A DNA stretch of 38,086 bases from an uncultured Paludibacter sp. (GCA_900498215.1 LR026962.1:2688521-2726606); one strand, 5' to 3'. Shown: positions 1 to 8,600, numbered from the stretch's first letter. The notes: a model not told the origin generated them from the letters alone. Numbers and translations: made by a program.

Positions 1-62
1 ACTACTTTTTGGATTTTCAATAACAAAAAGAGTTTTGCAGCTTACTTCTCGCCGCTAAAAAG

Positions 63-596
63 CTAAATCACCGTATAAATATCTTTTAGATTTCTACCGT
101 AACCATCGTAATCCAAACCGTAACCGAGAATAAATTCATTCGGTATTTTCATAGCAATATAATCGAGTTTTACGTCTTTTTGGAGTGCTTCGGGTTTTTG
201 TAAAAACGTAGCGACGTATATTTCTTTGGCGCCTTTTGCTTGCAGCGAACCTATAATTTTTTCCATCGTAATTCCGGTATCTACAATATCTTCCACCACT
301 ACCACAGTTCTGCCTACCACGCTTTCATTTAGTCCCATCACTTCTTTTACGGTTCCGGTAGTGTAAAGTCCTTCATAAGAAGAAAGTTTTATAAACGTGA
401 TTTCACACGGGATATTTACTACCTTCATAAGGTCGGAAGCAAACATAAATGCTCCGTTAAGAACACAAATAAACAAAGGGTCTTTATCTGCTAAATCTTC
501 ATTAATTTTGTTTCCAACGGTTTCTACTGCTTTTAAAATTTCTTCGGAAGGAATAGACAATCTGAATTGCTTGTCTTTGATTTGAATTATTTTCAT
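63..596 (-). CDS. hpt: Hypoxanthine phosphoribosyltransferase
   Basis: This cytosolic purine-salvage enzyme transfers phosphoribose from PRPP to hypoxanthine or guanine, giving IMP or GMP. The 177-residue length fits the short bacterial HPRT family. The PRPP-binding loop is clear: a hydrophobic run followed by EDIVDTGIT at about residues 101-110. The C-terminal part has the FILGYGLDYDGYGRN region typical of the purine-binding side of HPRTs. The ATG at 594-596 is the only sensible start, and a TAnnTTTG box lies about 30 bases upstream on the minus strand. The gene is divergent from dnaN. Family assignment is strong; preference for hypoxanthine over guanine cannot be read from the sequence. Confidence 0.95.
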   Translation of the reverse strand: MKIIQIKDKQFRLSIPSEEILKAVETVGNKINEDLADKDPLFICVLNGAFMFASDLMKVVNIPCEITFIKLSSYEGLYTTGTVKEVMGLNESVVGRTVVVVEDIVDTGITMEKIIGSLQAKGAKEIYVATFLQKPEALQKDVKLDYIAMKIPNEFILGYGLDYDGYGRNLKDIYTVI

Positions 597-624
597 TGTG
601 CTTTTTTATGATTATAATTTGGCT

Positions 625-632
625 CAAAAGTA
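625..632 (-). promoter_or_regulatory. -7 box of the hpt promoter
   Basis: Read on the minus strand this is TACTTTTG, a full match to the Bacteroidota -7 consensus TAnnTTTG, about 30 bases before the hpt start codon. No clear TTTG was found at the -33 distance, so the call rests on the -7 element and its position. Confidence 0.55.
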
Positions 633-746
633 ACGATTTTTTTCCTATATTTTTATATTTTCAGTAATAATATTCCCAACAAAAAGGTAATAATATCATT
701 TTTTAGAAAAAAGAGGTAAAAAATTTTCCGTTTAAAAAATAAATAG

Positions 747-754
747 TACATTTG
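747..754 (+). promoter_or_regulatory. -7 box of the dnaN promoter
   Basis: TACATTTG matches TAnnTTTG and lies 42 bases upstream of the dnaN ATG. The -33 position holds only a weak TTTTCC. The 199-base gap between hpt and dnaN thus carries divergent promoters and no other feature I can see. Confidence 0.55.
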
Positions 755-795
755 CTTAATTATTCTCATTAGTATAAAGAAAAATCATAAGTAAT

Positions 796-1932
796 ATGAA
801 ATTTAATGTATCAAGTACAGAATTACTTTCTCATCTTCAGGCAATCAGTAGAGTTATAAATAGTAAGAATTCATTACAAATACTAGATAACTTTTTGCTA
901 AAGTTGGAAGGCGATACGCTTACTATGACTGCGTCGGATATTGAAACTACGATGATAACCTCTATGCAAGTGCAAGAGGTGGAAGGGAAAGGACAGGTAG
1001 CAGTTTCCAGTAAATTGCTGCTTGATACGTTGCGTGAATTTTCGGAACAGCCGCTCACATTTCATATTGACGATAGTAATTTGGCAATGGTAATTACTTC
1101 TGCCAATGGTACATACAATTTTATAGGACAAAATGGAGATATGTATCCGCAGTTGCCAAAATTGGACGATAACGCACGTAAATTAAGCGTAGAAGTTCCC
1201 GTATTAATGAGTGGAATTTCCAAGTCGTCGTTTTGTATGGCAGACGATGAACTTCGTCCTGTGATGAACGGTATTTATTTTGATGTTGTTCCCGAAAAAT
1301 TGACTTTGGTTGCAACCGATGCTCATAAATTAGTGCGGTTTACTTCAAAATATACTTCGGCATCGTTAGCAGAAGGTGAAACAATGAATTTCATTCTTCC
1401 TAAAAAACCTGCGATGATGTTGAAAAATATTCTTCCAAAAGAAGCAGGTGAAGTAGAAATAACATTTGATGAGAAAAATGCTTACTTCAGATTAAGCAAT
1501 TACACCATGGTTTGTCGTCAGGTGGAAGGTCGCTATCCTAATTATAACGGTGTAATTCCTAAAAATAATCCGCATAAAGTAATTGTAGATAGAAATACGT
1601 TGCTAAACGCATTGAAGCGTGTTTCGGTATTTTCAAATCAAGCAAGTAATTTAATAAAACTTGAGTTTAACAATAATAATATTCAAATTTCAGCGCAGGA
1701 CATTGATTTTTCTATTTCAGCAGAAGAAACAATTTCTTGCCAATATGAAGGGGAACCAATAAAAATCGGTTTCAAATCCAGTTTTATGATTGAAATGCTT
1801 GCCAATATTAGTTCCAATGAAGTAATATTAGAATTGGCAGATCCATCTCGCGCCGGAATTATATTGCCCTTTGAAAATGAAGAAAGTGAAGATTTATTGA
1901 TGCTTTTGATGCCGATGTTGTTGAATGATTAA
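796..1932 (+). CDS. dnaN: DNA polymerase III beta subunit (sliding clamp)
   Basis: This is the ring-shaped processivity factor that holds the replicative polymerase on DNA. The 378-residue length is normal for the family, which has three repeated clamp domains of about 120 residues. It opens with MKFNVSSTELLSHLQ, as DnaN proteins do. The second domain contains LVATDAHKLVR and the third VEGRYPNYNGVIP, both typical DnaN segments, and the C-terminus (LMLLMPMLL) resembles the usual clamp-loader and peptide-binding end. A promoter box lies 42 bases upstream and a strong hairpin terminator follows. dnaA and oriC are not in this window, so the gene is not in the classical dnaA-dnaN order. Confidence 0.97.
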   Translation: MKFNVSSTELLSHLQAISRVINSKNSLQILDNFLLKLEGDTLTMTASDIETTMITSMQVQEVEGKGQVAVSSKLLLDTLREFSEQPLTFHIDDSNLAMVITSANGTYNFIGQNGDMYPQLPKLDDNARKLSVEVPVLMSGISKSSFCMADDELRPVMNGIYFDVVPEKLTLVATDAHKLVRFTSKYTSASLAEGETMNFILPKKPAMMLKNILPKEAGEVEITFDEKNAYFRLSNYTMVCRQVEGRYPNYNGVIPKNNPHKVIVDRNTLLNALKRVSVFSNQASNLIKLEFNNNNIQISAQDIDFSISAEETISCQYEGEPIKIGFKSSFMIEMLANISSNEVILELADPSRAGIILPFENEESEDLLMLLMPMLLND

Positions 1933-2009
1933 AAAAGAGCGAAGACATCAAAAATAAAGAGCGAAAACTTTGTAAAACCTGTAACTTTTGTATATTTTGA
2001 TACACGTAT

Positions 2010-2050
2010 AATGCAGAAAAAGGAACCACCAATTTCTGCATTTTGTTTTG
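2010..2050 (+). terminator. Rho-independent terminator after dnaN
   Basis: A perfect 10-bp stem (AATGCAGAAA at 2010-2019 with TTTCTGCATT at 2033-2042) and a 13-base loop are followed by TTGTTTTG. The hairpin lies 78 bases after the dnaN stop and before the exonuclease gene. Confidence 0.75.
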
Positions 2051-2106
2051 TGGAAAATAACAATAAATAATTATTTAATAACGGCAAAGCCAAATAACTT
2101 TCCATA

Positions 2107-2874
2107 ATGAAACTCAATCTCAAAAATCCCATTGTATTTTTCGATTTGGAAACTACCGGAACTAATATTGTAACCGATAGAATTGTAGAAATATCATATT
2201 TGAAAGTATATCCAAACGGAAGAGAAGAAAGTAAAACCATTCGTATAAATCCTGAAATGCCAATTCCTGAATTTGCTTCAGCTATTCACGGGATTTATGA
2301 TGACGATGTGAAAGATTGTCCTACATTCAAACAAGTTGCCAAAGAGATTATGCGAGATATTGAAGGAGCAGATTTAGCCGGCTATAATTCAAACAGATTT
2401 GATATTCCGTTGTTGGCTGAAGAACTTCTTCGTGCCGATGTGGATGTGGATTTGATGAAAAGAAAATTTGTAGATGTGCAGGTAATTTTTCATAAAATGG
2501 AACAACGAACGCTTTCAGCTGCCTACAAATTTTATTGCGATAAAGACTTGGAAAACGCTCACAGCGCTGAAGCAGATACACGTGCAACGTACGAAGTACT
2601 TCAAGCTCAACTCGATCGTTATTCCGAAATTAAAAATGACGTTGAATTTTTAGCGAAATTTACAGCGCAAACCAATAATGCAGACTTTGCCGGAAGAATT
2701 ATTTACAATGAAAAAGGCGAAGAAGTTATCAATTTTGGCAAATACAAAGGACAAAAAGTGACCGACGTATTGAAAAAAGATATAGGATACTACGGCTGGA
2801 TTATGGATAGCGACTTCACATTACACACCAAAAAAGTACTTACCAATATCAAACTTCGGGATTTTAATAAATAA
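2107..2874 (+). CDS. DEDDh 3'-5' exonuclease (DnaQ-like) with C-terminal DUF3820-like domain
   Basis: This is a proofreading-type exonuclease of the DnaQ superfamily, 255 residues. All acidic motifs are visible: FDLETTG (D13, E15) as ExoI, GYNSNRFDIPLL (D99) as ExoII, and HSAEADTRAT (H152, D157) as ExoIII. After the nuclease domain (about 1-175) residues 207-255 (FGKYKGQKVTDV, GYYGWIM) look like the small DUF3820 domain found after such exonucleases. Location just after dnaN suggests a DNA repair or replication role, but the dnaN terminator separates the two transcripts. It could serve as the epsilon proofreading subunit or a general ssDNA exonuclease; the sequence does not decide. Confidence 0.88.
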   Translation: MKLNLKNPIVFFDLETTGTNIVTDRIVEISYLKVYPNGREESKTIRINPEMPIPEFASAIHGIYDDDVKDCPTFKQVAKEIMRDIEGADLAGYNSNRFDIPLLAEELLRADVDVDLMKRKFVDVQVIFHKMEQRTLSAAYKFYCDKDLENAHSAEADTRATYEVLQAQLDRYSEIKNDVEFLAKFTAQTNNADFAGRIIYNEKGEEVINFGKYKGQKVTDVLKKDIGYYGWIMDSDFTLHTKKVLTNIKLRDFNK

Positions 2875-2989
2875 TAGATATAATTATTTCATAATTAAAT
2901 AGTTAAAAATCAGCAAAAAAGTTAACAAGCAAAGAAATGGCATAATCATTGTGATAATGATAAAATAGATTTTAGTGGGCTACTTACGA

Positions 2990-3667
2990 ATGAAAAGTTT
3001 TAAAAAAATATTGATTTTTTTATTGTTTGCTCTGTTTGTTATTATTCCGATGGAAGCGCAAAACAGTGTCTCTACATCTGTTAACCAACGTACGCCGGAA
3101 CAAGAAGCGTCAAAACAAACCGAAAAACTTCAAATGGAATTAAATCTTACGCCAGAGCAAGTTAAAGCGGTTTATCAAATTAATCTCCGTTACGCACAAG
3201 CGCGTCAAAAAACGGCAAATCGCAGTGATGCGATGCAAATAATTAAAAATAAAGACGAAGATATTCGAAGAGTATTAAGCAATCAACAATATGAGCAATT
3301 GCAATCAAGAAGAATTCCCCGTCAATCGGTAGAAATAGGCGATAATACTCAATATTTGCGTACTAATCCACAAACAAGGAGCAGTTTTAAAGCAGGCGAT
3401 GGAAAACAACAAACTTCCGACAGAAACGAAATCAACACCCGTCAAACAAATCAGCGCGGAGAATTGAGAAGATCTCCGGATAGAACAAGTTCAGATGAGA
3501 GACAATATCCGACAAGAGAATCGTACCGTCAGCAGCCGACACGTTCTTCCAATCAAAATTCGGCAATTCGCTCTTCAGAATCTCGTTCATCAAGTTCTCG
3601 CTCATCCAATAGCGGTTCTTCAAGCAGAAACTCAGGAGAACGTTCTTCATCGGGAGGAAGAAGATAA
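2990..3667 (+). CDS. Secreted protein with Spy-like N-terminal part and Ser/Arg-rich tail
   Basis: I do not recognise a named family. Starting at the ATG at 2990 the protein has 225 residues; an in-frame GTG at 2975 would add five residues ahead of an otherwise good signal peptide and is less likely. The signal peptide is KSFKK, a hydrophobic core, and a cut after PMEAQ near residue 24. Residues about 35-105 are helical and contain LNLTPEQVKAVYQIN, resembling the LTxxQ-type motif of Spy/CpxP-like periplasmic proteins. From about 115 on the protein is low complexity (Gln, Arg, Ser, Asn, Thr), ending in dense Arg-Ser runs, so it is probably disordered. It ends 7 bases before the methyltransferase, suggesting one transcript. 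Confidence 0.7.
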   Translation: MKSFKKILIFLLFALFVIIPMEAQNSVSTSVNQRTPEQEASKQTEKLQMELNLTPEQVKAVYQINLRYAQARQKTANRSDAMQIIKNKDEDIRRVLSNQQYEQLQSRRIPRQSVEIGDNTQYLRTNPQTRSSFKAGDGKQQTSDRNEINTRQTNQRGELRRSPDRTSSDERQYPTRESYRQQPTRSSNQNSAIRSSESRSSSSRSSNSGSSSRNSGERSSSGGRR

Positions 3668-3674
3668 TTCTTGT

Positions 3675-4385
3675 ATGTCAAATCCATATTTCAGTTTCAA
3701 ACAATTTACCGTTTTTCACGACAAATGTGCGATGAAAGTCGGTGTGGATGGCGTTACTCTTGGCGCTTGGAGTGATGTTGCAAATACGGAAAGTATTTTG
3801 GATGTAGGAACCGGAAGCGGATTAATCGCTTTAATGTTGGCACAGCGTTCGGATGCGAAAATTACGGCGATAGATATTGATATTGAATGTATTAATCAAG
3901 CAAAAGAAAACGTAGAGCGATCAAATTGGAGAAGTAAAATTTCGGTTTTTTATTCTTCTTTTCAAGATTTTGCAGAAAAAACACAAGAAAAGTTTGATTT
4001 AATTGTTTGTAATCCTCCGTTTTTTATCAATTCATTAAAATCTCCTTCAAAAAATCGCACACAAGCTCGTCATAATAACATGCTTTCACATCCGGATTTG
4101 ATTGAAAACTCCAAAAAACTTTTGTCGGAAAAGGGAAAATTATGTGTGATTTTACCTGTGGTGGAAGGAAACCAATTTATAGAATTATCGGAAAAAAACA
4201 ATCTGTTTTGTTCGAAAAAAGTAACGGTTTTCCCAAACTATGAAAAACCTGCAAAGCGATTTTTGTTGGAATTTAGAAAAGAAAAAAGGGAATGTGAAGA
4301 ATCAAAATTAATCATTGAAAAAGAAAGAAATGTTTACACTCCTGAATATGCCGAATTGGTAAAAGATTTTTATCTAAAATTATAA
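3675..4385 (+). CDS. trmN6: tRNA1(Val) (adenine(37)-N6)-methyltransferase
   Basis: This SAM-dependent enzyme methylates N6 of A37 in tRNA1(Val) (YfiC/TrmN6 family). The open frame extends upstream to 3495 but overlaps the previous gene; the start at 3675 gives MSNPYFSFKQFTVFHDKCAMKV, which has the family's conserved FxFKQF beginning, and 236 residues. The SAM-binding loop is LDVGTGSG (42-49). The catalytic NPPF at 113-116 is the N6-adenine methyltransferase signature, and NRTQARHN follows as in YfiC. It sits 7 bases after the secreted-protein gene. The tRNA target is inferred from the family. Confidence 0.9.
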   Translation: MSNPYFSFKQFTVFHDKCAMKVGVDGVTLGAWSDVANTESILDVGTGSGLIALMLAQRSDAKITAIDIDIECINQAKENVERSNWRSKISVFYSSFQDFAEKTQEKFDLIVCNPPFFINSLKSPSKNRTQARHNNMLSHPDLIENSKKLLSEKGKLCVILPVVEGNQFIELSEKNNLFCSKKVTVFPNYEKPAKRFLLEFRKEKRECEESKLIIEKERNVYTPEYAELVKDFYLKL

Positions 4386-4412
4386 GTTTTAATAAACCAA
4401 TAAACCAATCAA

Positions 4413-4682
4413 CTATTTACTTTTCCTGAGGATATTTTTCCATAAAATTTTTGCAGCAATTACGCTTCCTAATGTTCCTCCCGTAGCAATCAAAAACGCT
4501 TGCAGAATAATTTTCCCCGATTGTTTTACAACTTGTTCATTGCTTCCAACTTCCAATCCTAACAAAAACAATAGTATCCAAATTAAAGCCATAATCACTT
4601 GACTTTGATATTTGAATTGTTTTTTACGGAATAAAAAACCGATTAATATTCCGCAAAGCATACAGAGGACAACTATAAGCAT
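4413..4682 (-). CDS. LysO-family (DUF340) transporter, N-terminal half only
   Basis: An 89-residue membrane protein with three predicted hydrophobic segments (about 2-16, 29-46 and 58-76). It resembles the N-terminal part of LysO/YbjE lysine exporters (motif LGLEVGSN, then ATGGTLGS). In many Bacteroidales LysO is encoded as two adjacent genes, a short one of this size and a partner of about 200 residues. No partner is present on either side here: a convergent methyltransferase lies downstream and gpmA upstream. A hairpin terminator ends 15 bases ahead of its start codon, and I see no promoter of its own, so its expression is doubtful. It could be a remnant, or its partner may be elsewhere. 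Confidence 0.6.
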   Translation of the reverse strand: MLIVVLCMLCGILIGFLFRKKQFKYQSQVIMALIWILLFLLGLEVGSNEQVVKQSGKIILQAFLIATGGTLGSVIAAKILWKNILRKSK

Positions 4683-4684
4683 AT

Positions 4685-4722
4685 TTGAAAAAGGAAAACC
4701 CCTCTCTTGATGGAGAGGGGTT
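4685..4722 (-). terminator. Rho-independent terminator of gpmA formed by the repeat
   Basis: On the minus strand, AACCCCTCTC, a six-base loop CATCAA, and GAGAGGGGTT make a perfect 10-bp GC-rich stem (4697-4722), followed by TTCCTTTTT. It lies 10 bases after the gpmA stop, and just before the 89-residue LysO-type gene. Confidence 0.8.
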
Positions 4723-4735
4723 GGTGTGAGGTTTA
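4697..4735. repeat. Solo copy of the palindromic repeat that flanks the metH insert
   Basis: The sequence has a 10-bp perfect hairpin followed on the plus strand by TTGGTGTGAGGTTTA. It aligns over almost its whole length with the right arm of the metH insertion (7177-7216): same CCCTCTC..GAGAGGGG core and same GTGAGGTTTa outer end. The outer end reaches exactly into the gpmA stop codon (4733-4735). Confidence 0.8.
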
Positions 4736-5479
4736 TTTCTTTTTTCCTTGATTAGCAACGGCTTCCATCAGTTTTTTGATTTCTTCAGGGTCGCCAAGGA
4801 AATAGTCTTTTACAAAGTTTAGTTCATCGTCAAATTCAAATACATAAGGAACTGCTGTTGGCAAATTCAAACTTACGATGTCTTCGTCAGAAATGTTTTT
4901 CAGATATTTAATAATACCACGCAAACTGTTTCCGTGAGCAGCAACCAAAATTTGATCGTGATTTACCAATGCCGGATAAATTGTATCTTCCCAATAAGGA
5001 ACAATACGTTCAACGGTTTCTTTCAATGACTCTGTCAGTGGCAGGTATTTTTTTGGAACTCCGTTGTAACGAGGATCTTGAAATGGCGAGCGTGAATCTG
5101 CTTGTTCCATTGGCGTTGGCGGAACATCGTAACTTCTTCTCCAAATCAATACTTGTTCATCGCCATATTTTTCAGCAGTTTCTGCTTTGTTTAATCCTTG
5201 AAGCATTCCATAATGTTTTTCATTCAAACGCCAAGTTTTTTTCACCGGAATCCAATCCAAATTCATTTGGTCAAGAATGTTATTTAACGTTTTTACAGCA
5301 CGTTTCAAATAAGACGTGAACGCTATTTCAAACTCGAAACCTTCTTTTTTCAATAATTGACCGGCTTTAATTGCTTCTTGAACTCCTTTTTCTGAAAGAT
5401 CAACGTCAGTCCAACCTGTAAAGCGGTTTTCCATATTCCAAACGCTCTCGCCGTGGCGGATTAAAACTACTTTTTTCAT
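4733..5479 (-). CDS. gpmA: 2,3-bisphosphoglycerate-dependent phosphoglycerate mutase
   Basis: This cytosolic glycolytic enzyme interconverts 3- and 2-phosphoglycerate. The 248-residue length is typical. The phosphohistidine motif [10 protein letters not shown] is at residues 6-15 and [16 protein letters not shown] follows, both standard in Gpm[15 protein letters not shown] and the second catalytic histidine region [14 protein letters not shown] are intact, as is the C-terminal [13 protein letters not shown] TAnnTTTG box lies about 46 bases upstream of the ATG, and the palindromic repeat terminates the gene. Assignment is secure. Confidence 0.97.
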   Translation of the reverse strand: MKKVVLIRHGESVWNMENRFTGWTDVDLSEKGVQEAIKAGQLLKKEGFEFEIAFTSYLKRAVKTLNNILDQMNLDWIPVKKTWRLNEKHYGMLQGLNKAETAEKYGDEQVLIWRRSYDVPPTPMEQADSRSPFQDPRYNGVPKKYLPLTESLKETVERIVPYWEDTIYPALVNHDQILVAAHGNSLRGIIKYLKNISDEDIVSLNLPTAVPYVFEFDDELNFVKDYFLGDPEEIKKLMEAVANQGKKK

Positions 5480-5525
5480 TCTGATTTATATTTTAACGGG
5501 TTTATAATTTTTCTAAATTTTGATA

Positions 5526-5533
5526 CAAAGGTA
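5526..5533 (-). promoter_or_regulatory. -7 box of the gpmA promoter
   Basis: Minus-strand reading is TACCTTTG, a match to TAnnTTTG, about 46 bases from the gpmA start. No good -33 element was found. Confidence 0.5.
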
Positions 5534-5607
5534 ACAAATTTTGATGGATTTCTTTTTCAGTTATAAATGAAAATCCTGTAAAATCCTTACTTTTCGTTTT
5601 TTATCTG

Positions 5608-5615
5608 TATTTTTG
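5608..5615 (+). promoter_or_regulatory. -7 box of the metH promoter
   Basis: TATTTTTG matches TAnnTTTG and lies 17 bases before the metH ATG, giving a very short leader. I see no cobalamin riboswitch in the 153-base gap between gpmA and metH. Confidence 0.5.
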
Positions 5616-5632
5616 CAAAAAATAGCGCAATT

Positions 5633-8600
5633 ATGAGTTTAAGAACAGAACTTGAGAAACGGATTTTAGTACTTGATGGTGCAATGGGCACGATGATTCA
5701 GAGACATAAGCTCACAGAAAAAGATTATCGTGGCAAGCGCTTTGCTGATGTAAAAATTCCGCAAAAAGGAAATAATGATTTATTGGTTTTGACTCATCCA
5801 ACAATTATTTACGATATTCATTTCCAATATCTTGCATCCGGAGCTGACATCGTTGAGACGAATACTTTCAATGCTCAACGTATTTCTATGGAAGATTACG
5901 GTATGGGAAATCTGGTGCGCGAAATAAATCTTGCTGCAGCAAAGCTGGCAAGAAAAGCTGCCGATGAATTTACATCGAAAAATCCTAACAAGCCTCGTTT
6001 TGTTGCGGGTTCCGTAGGACCTACAAATAAAACCGCTTCCATGTCGCCCGATGTAAATAATCCTGCTTATCGCGCAGTTACGTTTGATGATTTGGTTACG
6101 GCATATAAAGAACAAATTTCAGCGTTAATCGAAGGCGGCGTAGATGCTATTTTGATAGAAACTATTTTTGATACGCTCAATGCCAAAGCTGCTATTTTTG
6201 CTGCTGAAGAAGTGATGAAAGAATGTGGGAAATGTGTGGAATTGATGCTTTCAGCTACAGTTGCAGATATTAGTGGAAGAACACTTTCCGGACAAACCAT
6301 TGGTGCGTTTTTAACTTCCGTTTCACACGCTAATTTATTATCTGTAGGTTTGAACTGTTCTTTTGGAGCTAAAGATTTAAAATCATATTTGCAGGAAATA
6401 AGTTTACGCTCATCGATATATGTAAGTGCACATCCAAATGCAGGATTACCCAACCAGTTTGGAGAGTACGATGAAACGCCGGAAAAAATGGCTTTGCAAA
6501 TAAAAGAATACATTGATGAAGGGTTGGTAAATATCATTGGCGGCTGTTGTGGAACCTCTCCGGCACACATTGCAGAATATCAGAAATTGATTGAAGGAGC
6601 AAAAATTAGAATGCCGAAGTCAGAAGATAAGAATTTGCATCTAAGCGGGTTGGAAGAAATCGTGATTTTATCTCCATCTGTAGAGTGTTATAAAATTATC
6701 GCGAATAACAAAGATGTCTCAAAACTTCAAGGTAAAACCTCACCCTTAATCCCTCTCCTTGAGGAGAGGGAAACTTCCAAATGGTTTTATGGAAAGGAGC
6801 ATGCTAATTTTACCACCGATGCAAAATCTTGGCATTTATTAATCAATGTTGCAAAAGAAATGAGATTCAATTCTACGGAAGCAGAAGAGAAAATGTGGGA
6901 AAGTTTGAGAAATGGCAAAACAGGTTATAAAATACGTCGTCAACATATTATTAATGGATATATTGTTGATTTTTATTGTGTTGAAAAAAAAGCTATTATT
7001 GAAATTGATGGAGGTATTCATTTAACTTCAAAGCAGAAGGAACACGATAAATTGCGGACTGATATTTTAATTTCAAACGGATATAATATTGCCAGATATA
7101 CAAATGACGAAGTAATAAAGAATACTTTCGGAGTAGCTCAAAATGTTAAAAAGTTTCTTAATAGTATATCAATTTCTCCCCTCTCCTCAAGGAGAGGGGT
7201 AGGGGGTGAGGTTTTAACACCCCAAGAGGAGCAAAGGTCTCTTTTTCTAAACATTGGCGAACGCTGTAATGTTGCAGGTTCACGTGCTTTTTTGCGGTTG
7301 ATTAATGAAAAGAAGTACGAAGAAGCATTGACTATTGCCAGAAAACAAGTAGAAGATGGTGCGCAAGTGATAGATATAAATATGGATGATGCGATGCTCG
7401 ATGCAAAACAGGAAATGATTACTTTCCTGAATTACGTTGCTTCCGAGCCAGAAATAGCAAAAGTGCCTATTATGATTGACAGTTCAAAATGGGAAGTAAT
7501 TGAAGCCGGATTAAAATGCGTGCAAGGAAAATGTATTGTAAATTCCATCAGTTTAAAAGAAGGCGAGGATGATTTTATTGAAAAAGCCAAGAAAATTCGT
7601 GCTTATGGCGCGGCTACGGTAGTAATGGCGTTTGATGAGAAAGGACAAGCCGATAGTCTTGAAAGAAAAACCGAAATTTGTGGACGAGCATATAAACTTC
7701 TTACCGAAAAAGCGGATTTTCCACCACAAGATATAATTTTCGACCCGAATGTATTGGCGATTGCGACCGGAATTGAAGAACACAATAATTACGGTGTGGA
7801 TTTTATCAATGCTACGCGTTGGATAAAAGAAAACCTTCCTTATGCAAAAGTAAGTGGCGGCGTGAGTAACTTGTCTTTCTCTTTCCGTGGGAATAATCCC
7901 GTACGTGAAGCCATCCACAGCGTTTTTCTATATTACGCGATTCAAGCTGGAATGGATATGGGAATTGTAAATGCGGGAATGTTGCAGATTTACGAAGAAA
8001 TCCCGAAAGATTTGTTGGAAAGGGTAGAAGATGTCGTGTTAAATCGGCGTACGGATGCTACCGAAAGGATGATTGAATTTGCAGAAAAAATTAAAAATGA
8101 AGAATCGCAGGAAAAAACGGAGCAAAAGGACGTTTGGCGTTCAGAGACACTGGAAAAACGTTTGGAATATGCTTTGATTAAAGGCATCAGCGATCATTTG
8201 GAGGAAGATTTGGCGGAAGCATTGACAAAATATTCTTCGGCAATTGAAATCATTGAAAAACCGTTGATGAACGGAATGAACATTGTGGGCGAACTTTTTG
8301 GCGAAGGAAAAATGTTTTTGCCGCAAGTAGTTAAAACCGCACGTACAATGAAAAAAGCGGTTTCTATTCTTCAACCGGAAATTGAAAAAACAAAAGTGGC
8401 GGGGCAAAGTTCTTCGGCAGGTAAATTCCTGATTGCCACCGTAAAAGGCGATGTGCACGATATTGGAAAAAATATTGTAGCTGTAGTTTTGGGTTGTAAT
8501 AATTATGAAGTGATTGATTTGGGAGTGATGACGCCCACGGAAAAAATCATTCAAACTGCTATTGAAGAAAAAGTAGACATTATTGGTTTAAGCGGATTGA

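Larger units (their letters stand above)
6731..7218 (+). mobile_element. DUF559 element with 40-bp palindromic inverted arms, inserted in metH
   Basis: The two ends are inverted copies of one 40-base sequence (6731-6770 and 7179-7218), 35 of 40 positions identical. Each has an outer TAAAACCTCACCC and an inner hairpin of 9 bp (CCCTCTCCT..AGGAGAGGG). Between them lies a DUF559 domain (PD-(D/E)xK / Vsr-like fold): helix with [13 protein letters not shown] (415-427), IRRQH (434-438), then D446 in YIVDFYC and E457-D459 in IIEIDGG, and a tail NDEVIKN. These match the family's proposed catalytic residues. An internal ATG at 6860 could in principle start a free nuclease. No target duplication was seen outside the arms. 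A relative of the arm stands alone at 4697-4735. Mobility is inferred, not shown. Confidence 0.7.

Noticed and set aside
2975-2989. GTG start for the secreted protein
   Set aside because: It only adds five residues before a good signal peptide that starts at the ATG at 2990.
3495-3674. Upstream start for the tRNA methyltransferase
   Set aside because: It would overlap the previous gene by 173 bases; the family beginning is at 3675.
5534-5607. Cobalamin riboswitch ahead of metH
   Set aside because: The space is only about 70 usable bases and shows no B12-box-like sequence.
6067-6570. A 167-codon minus-strand frame in metH
   Set aside because: Antisense shadow of the conserved homocysteine domain.
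6751-7198. The metH hairpins as transcription terminators
   Set aside because: Neither is followed by a T-run on the plus strand, unlike the related copy after gpmA.
6731-7218. An intein in MetH
   Set aside because: There is no Cys/Ser/Thr start with a downstream His-Asn before a nucleophile at the other edge, and the segment is bounded by palindromic DNA arms.
6731-7218. metH as a pseudogene broken by the insertion
   Set aside because: The frame is open across the insert and all zinc, folate and cobalamin motifs are intact.
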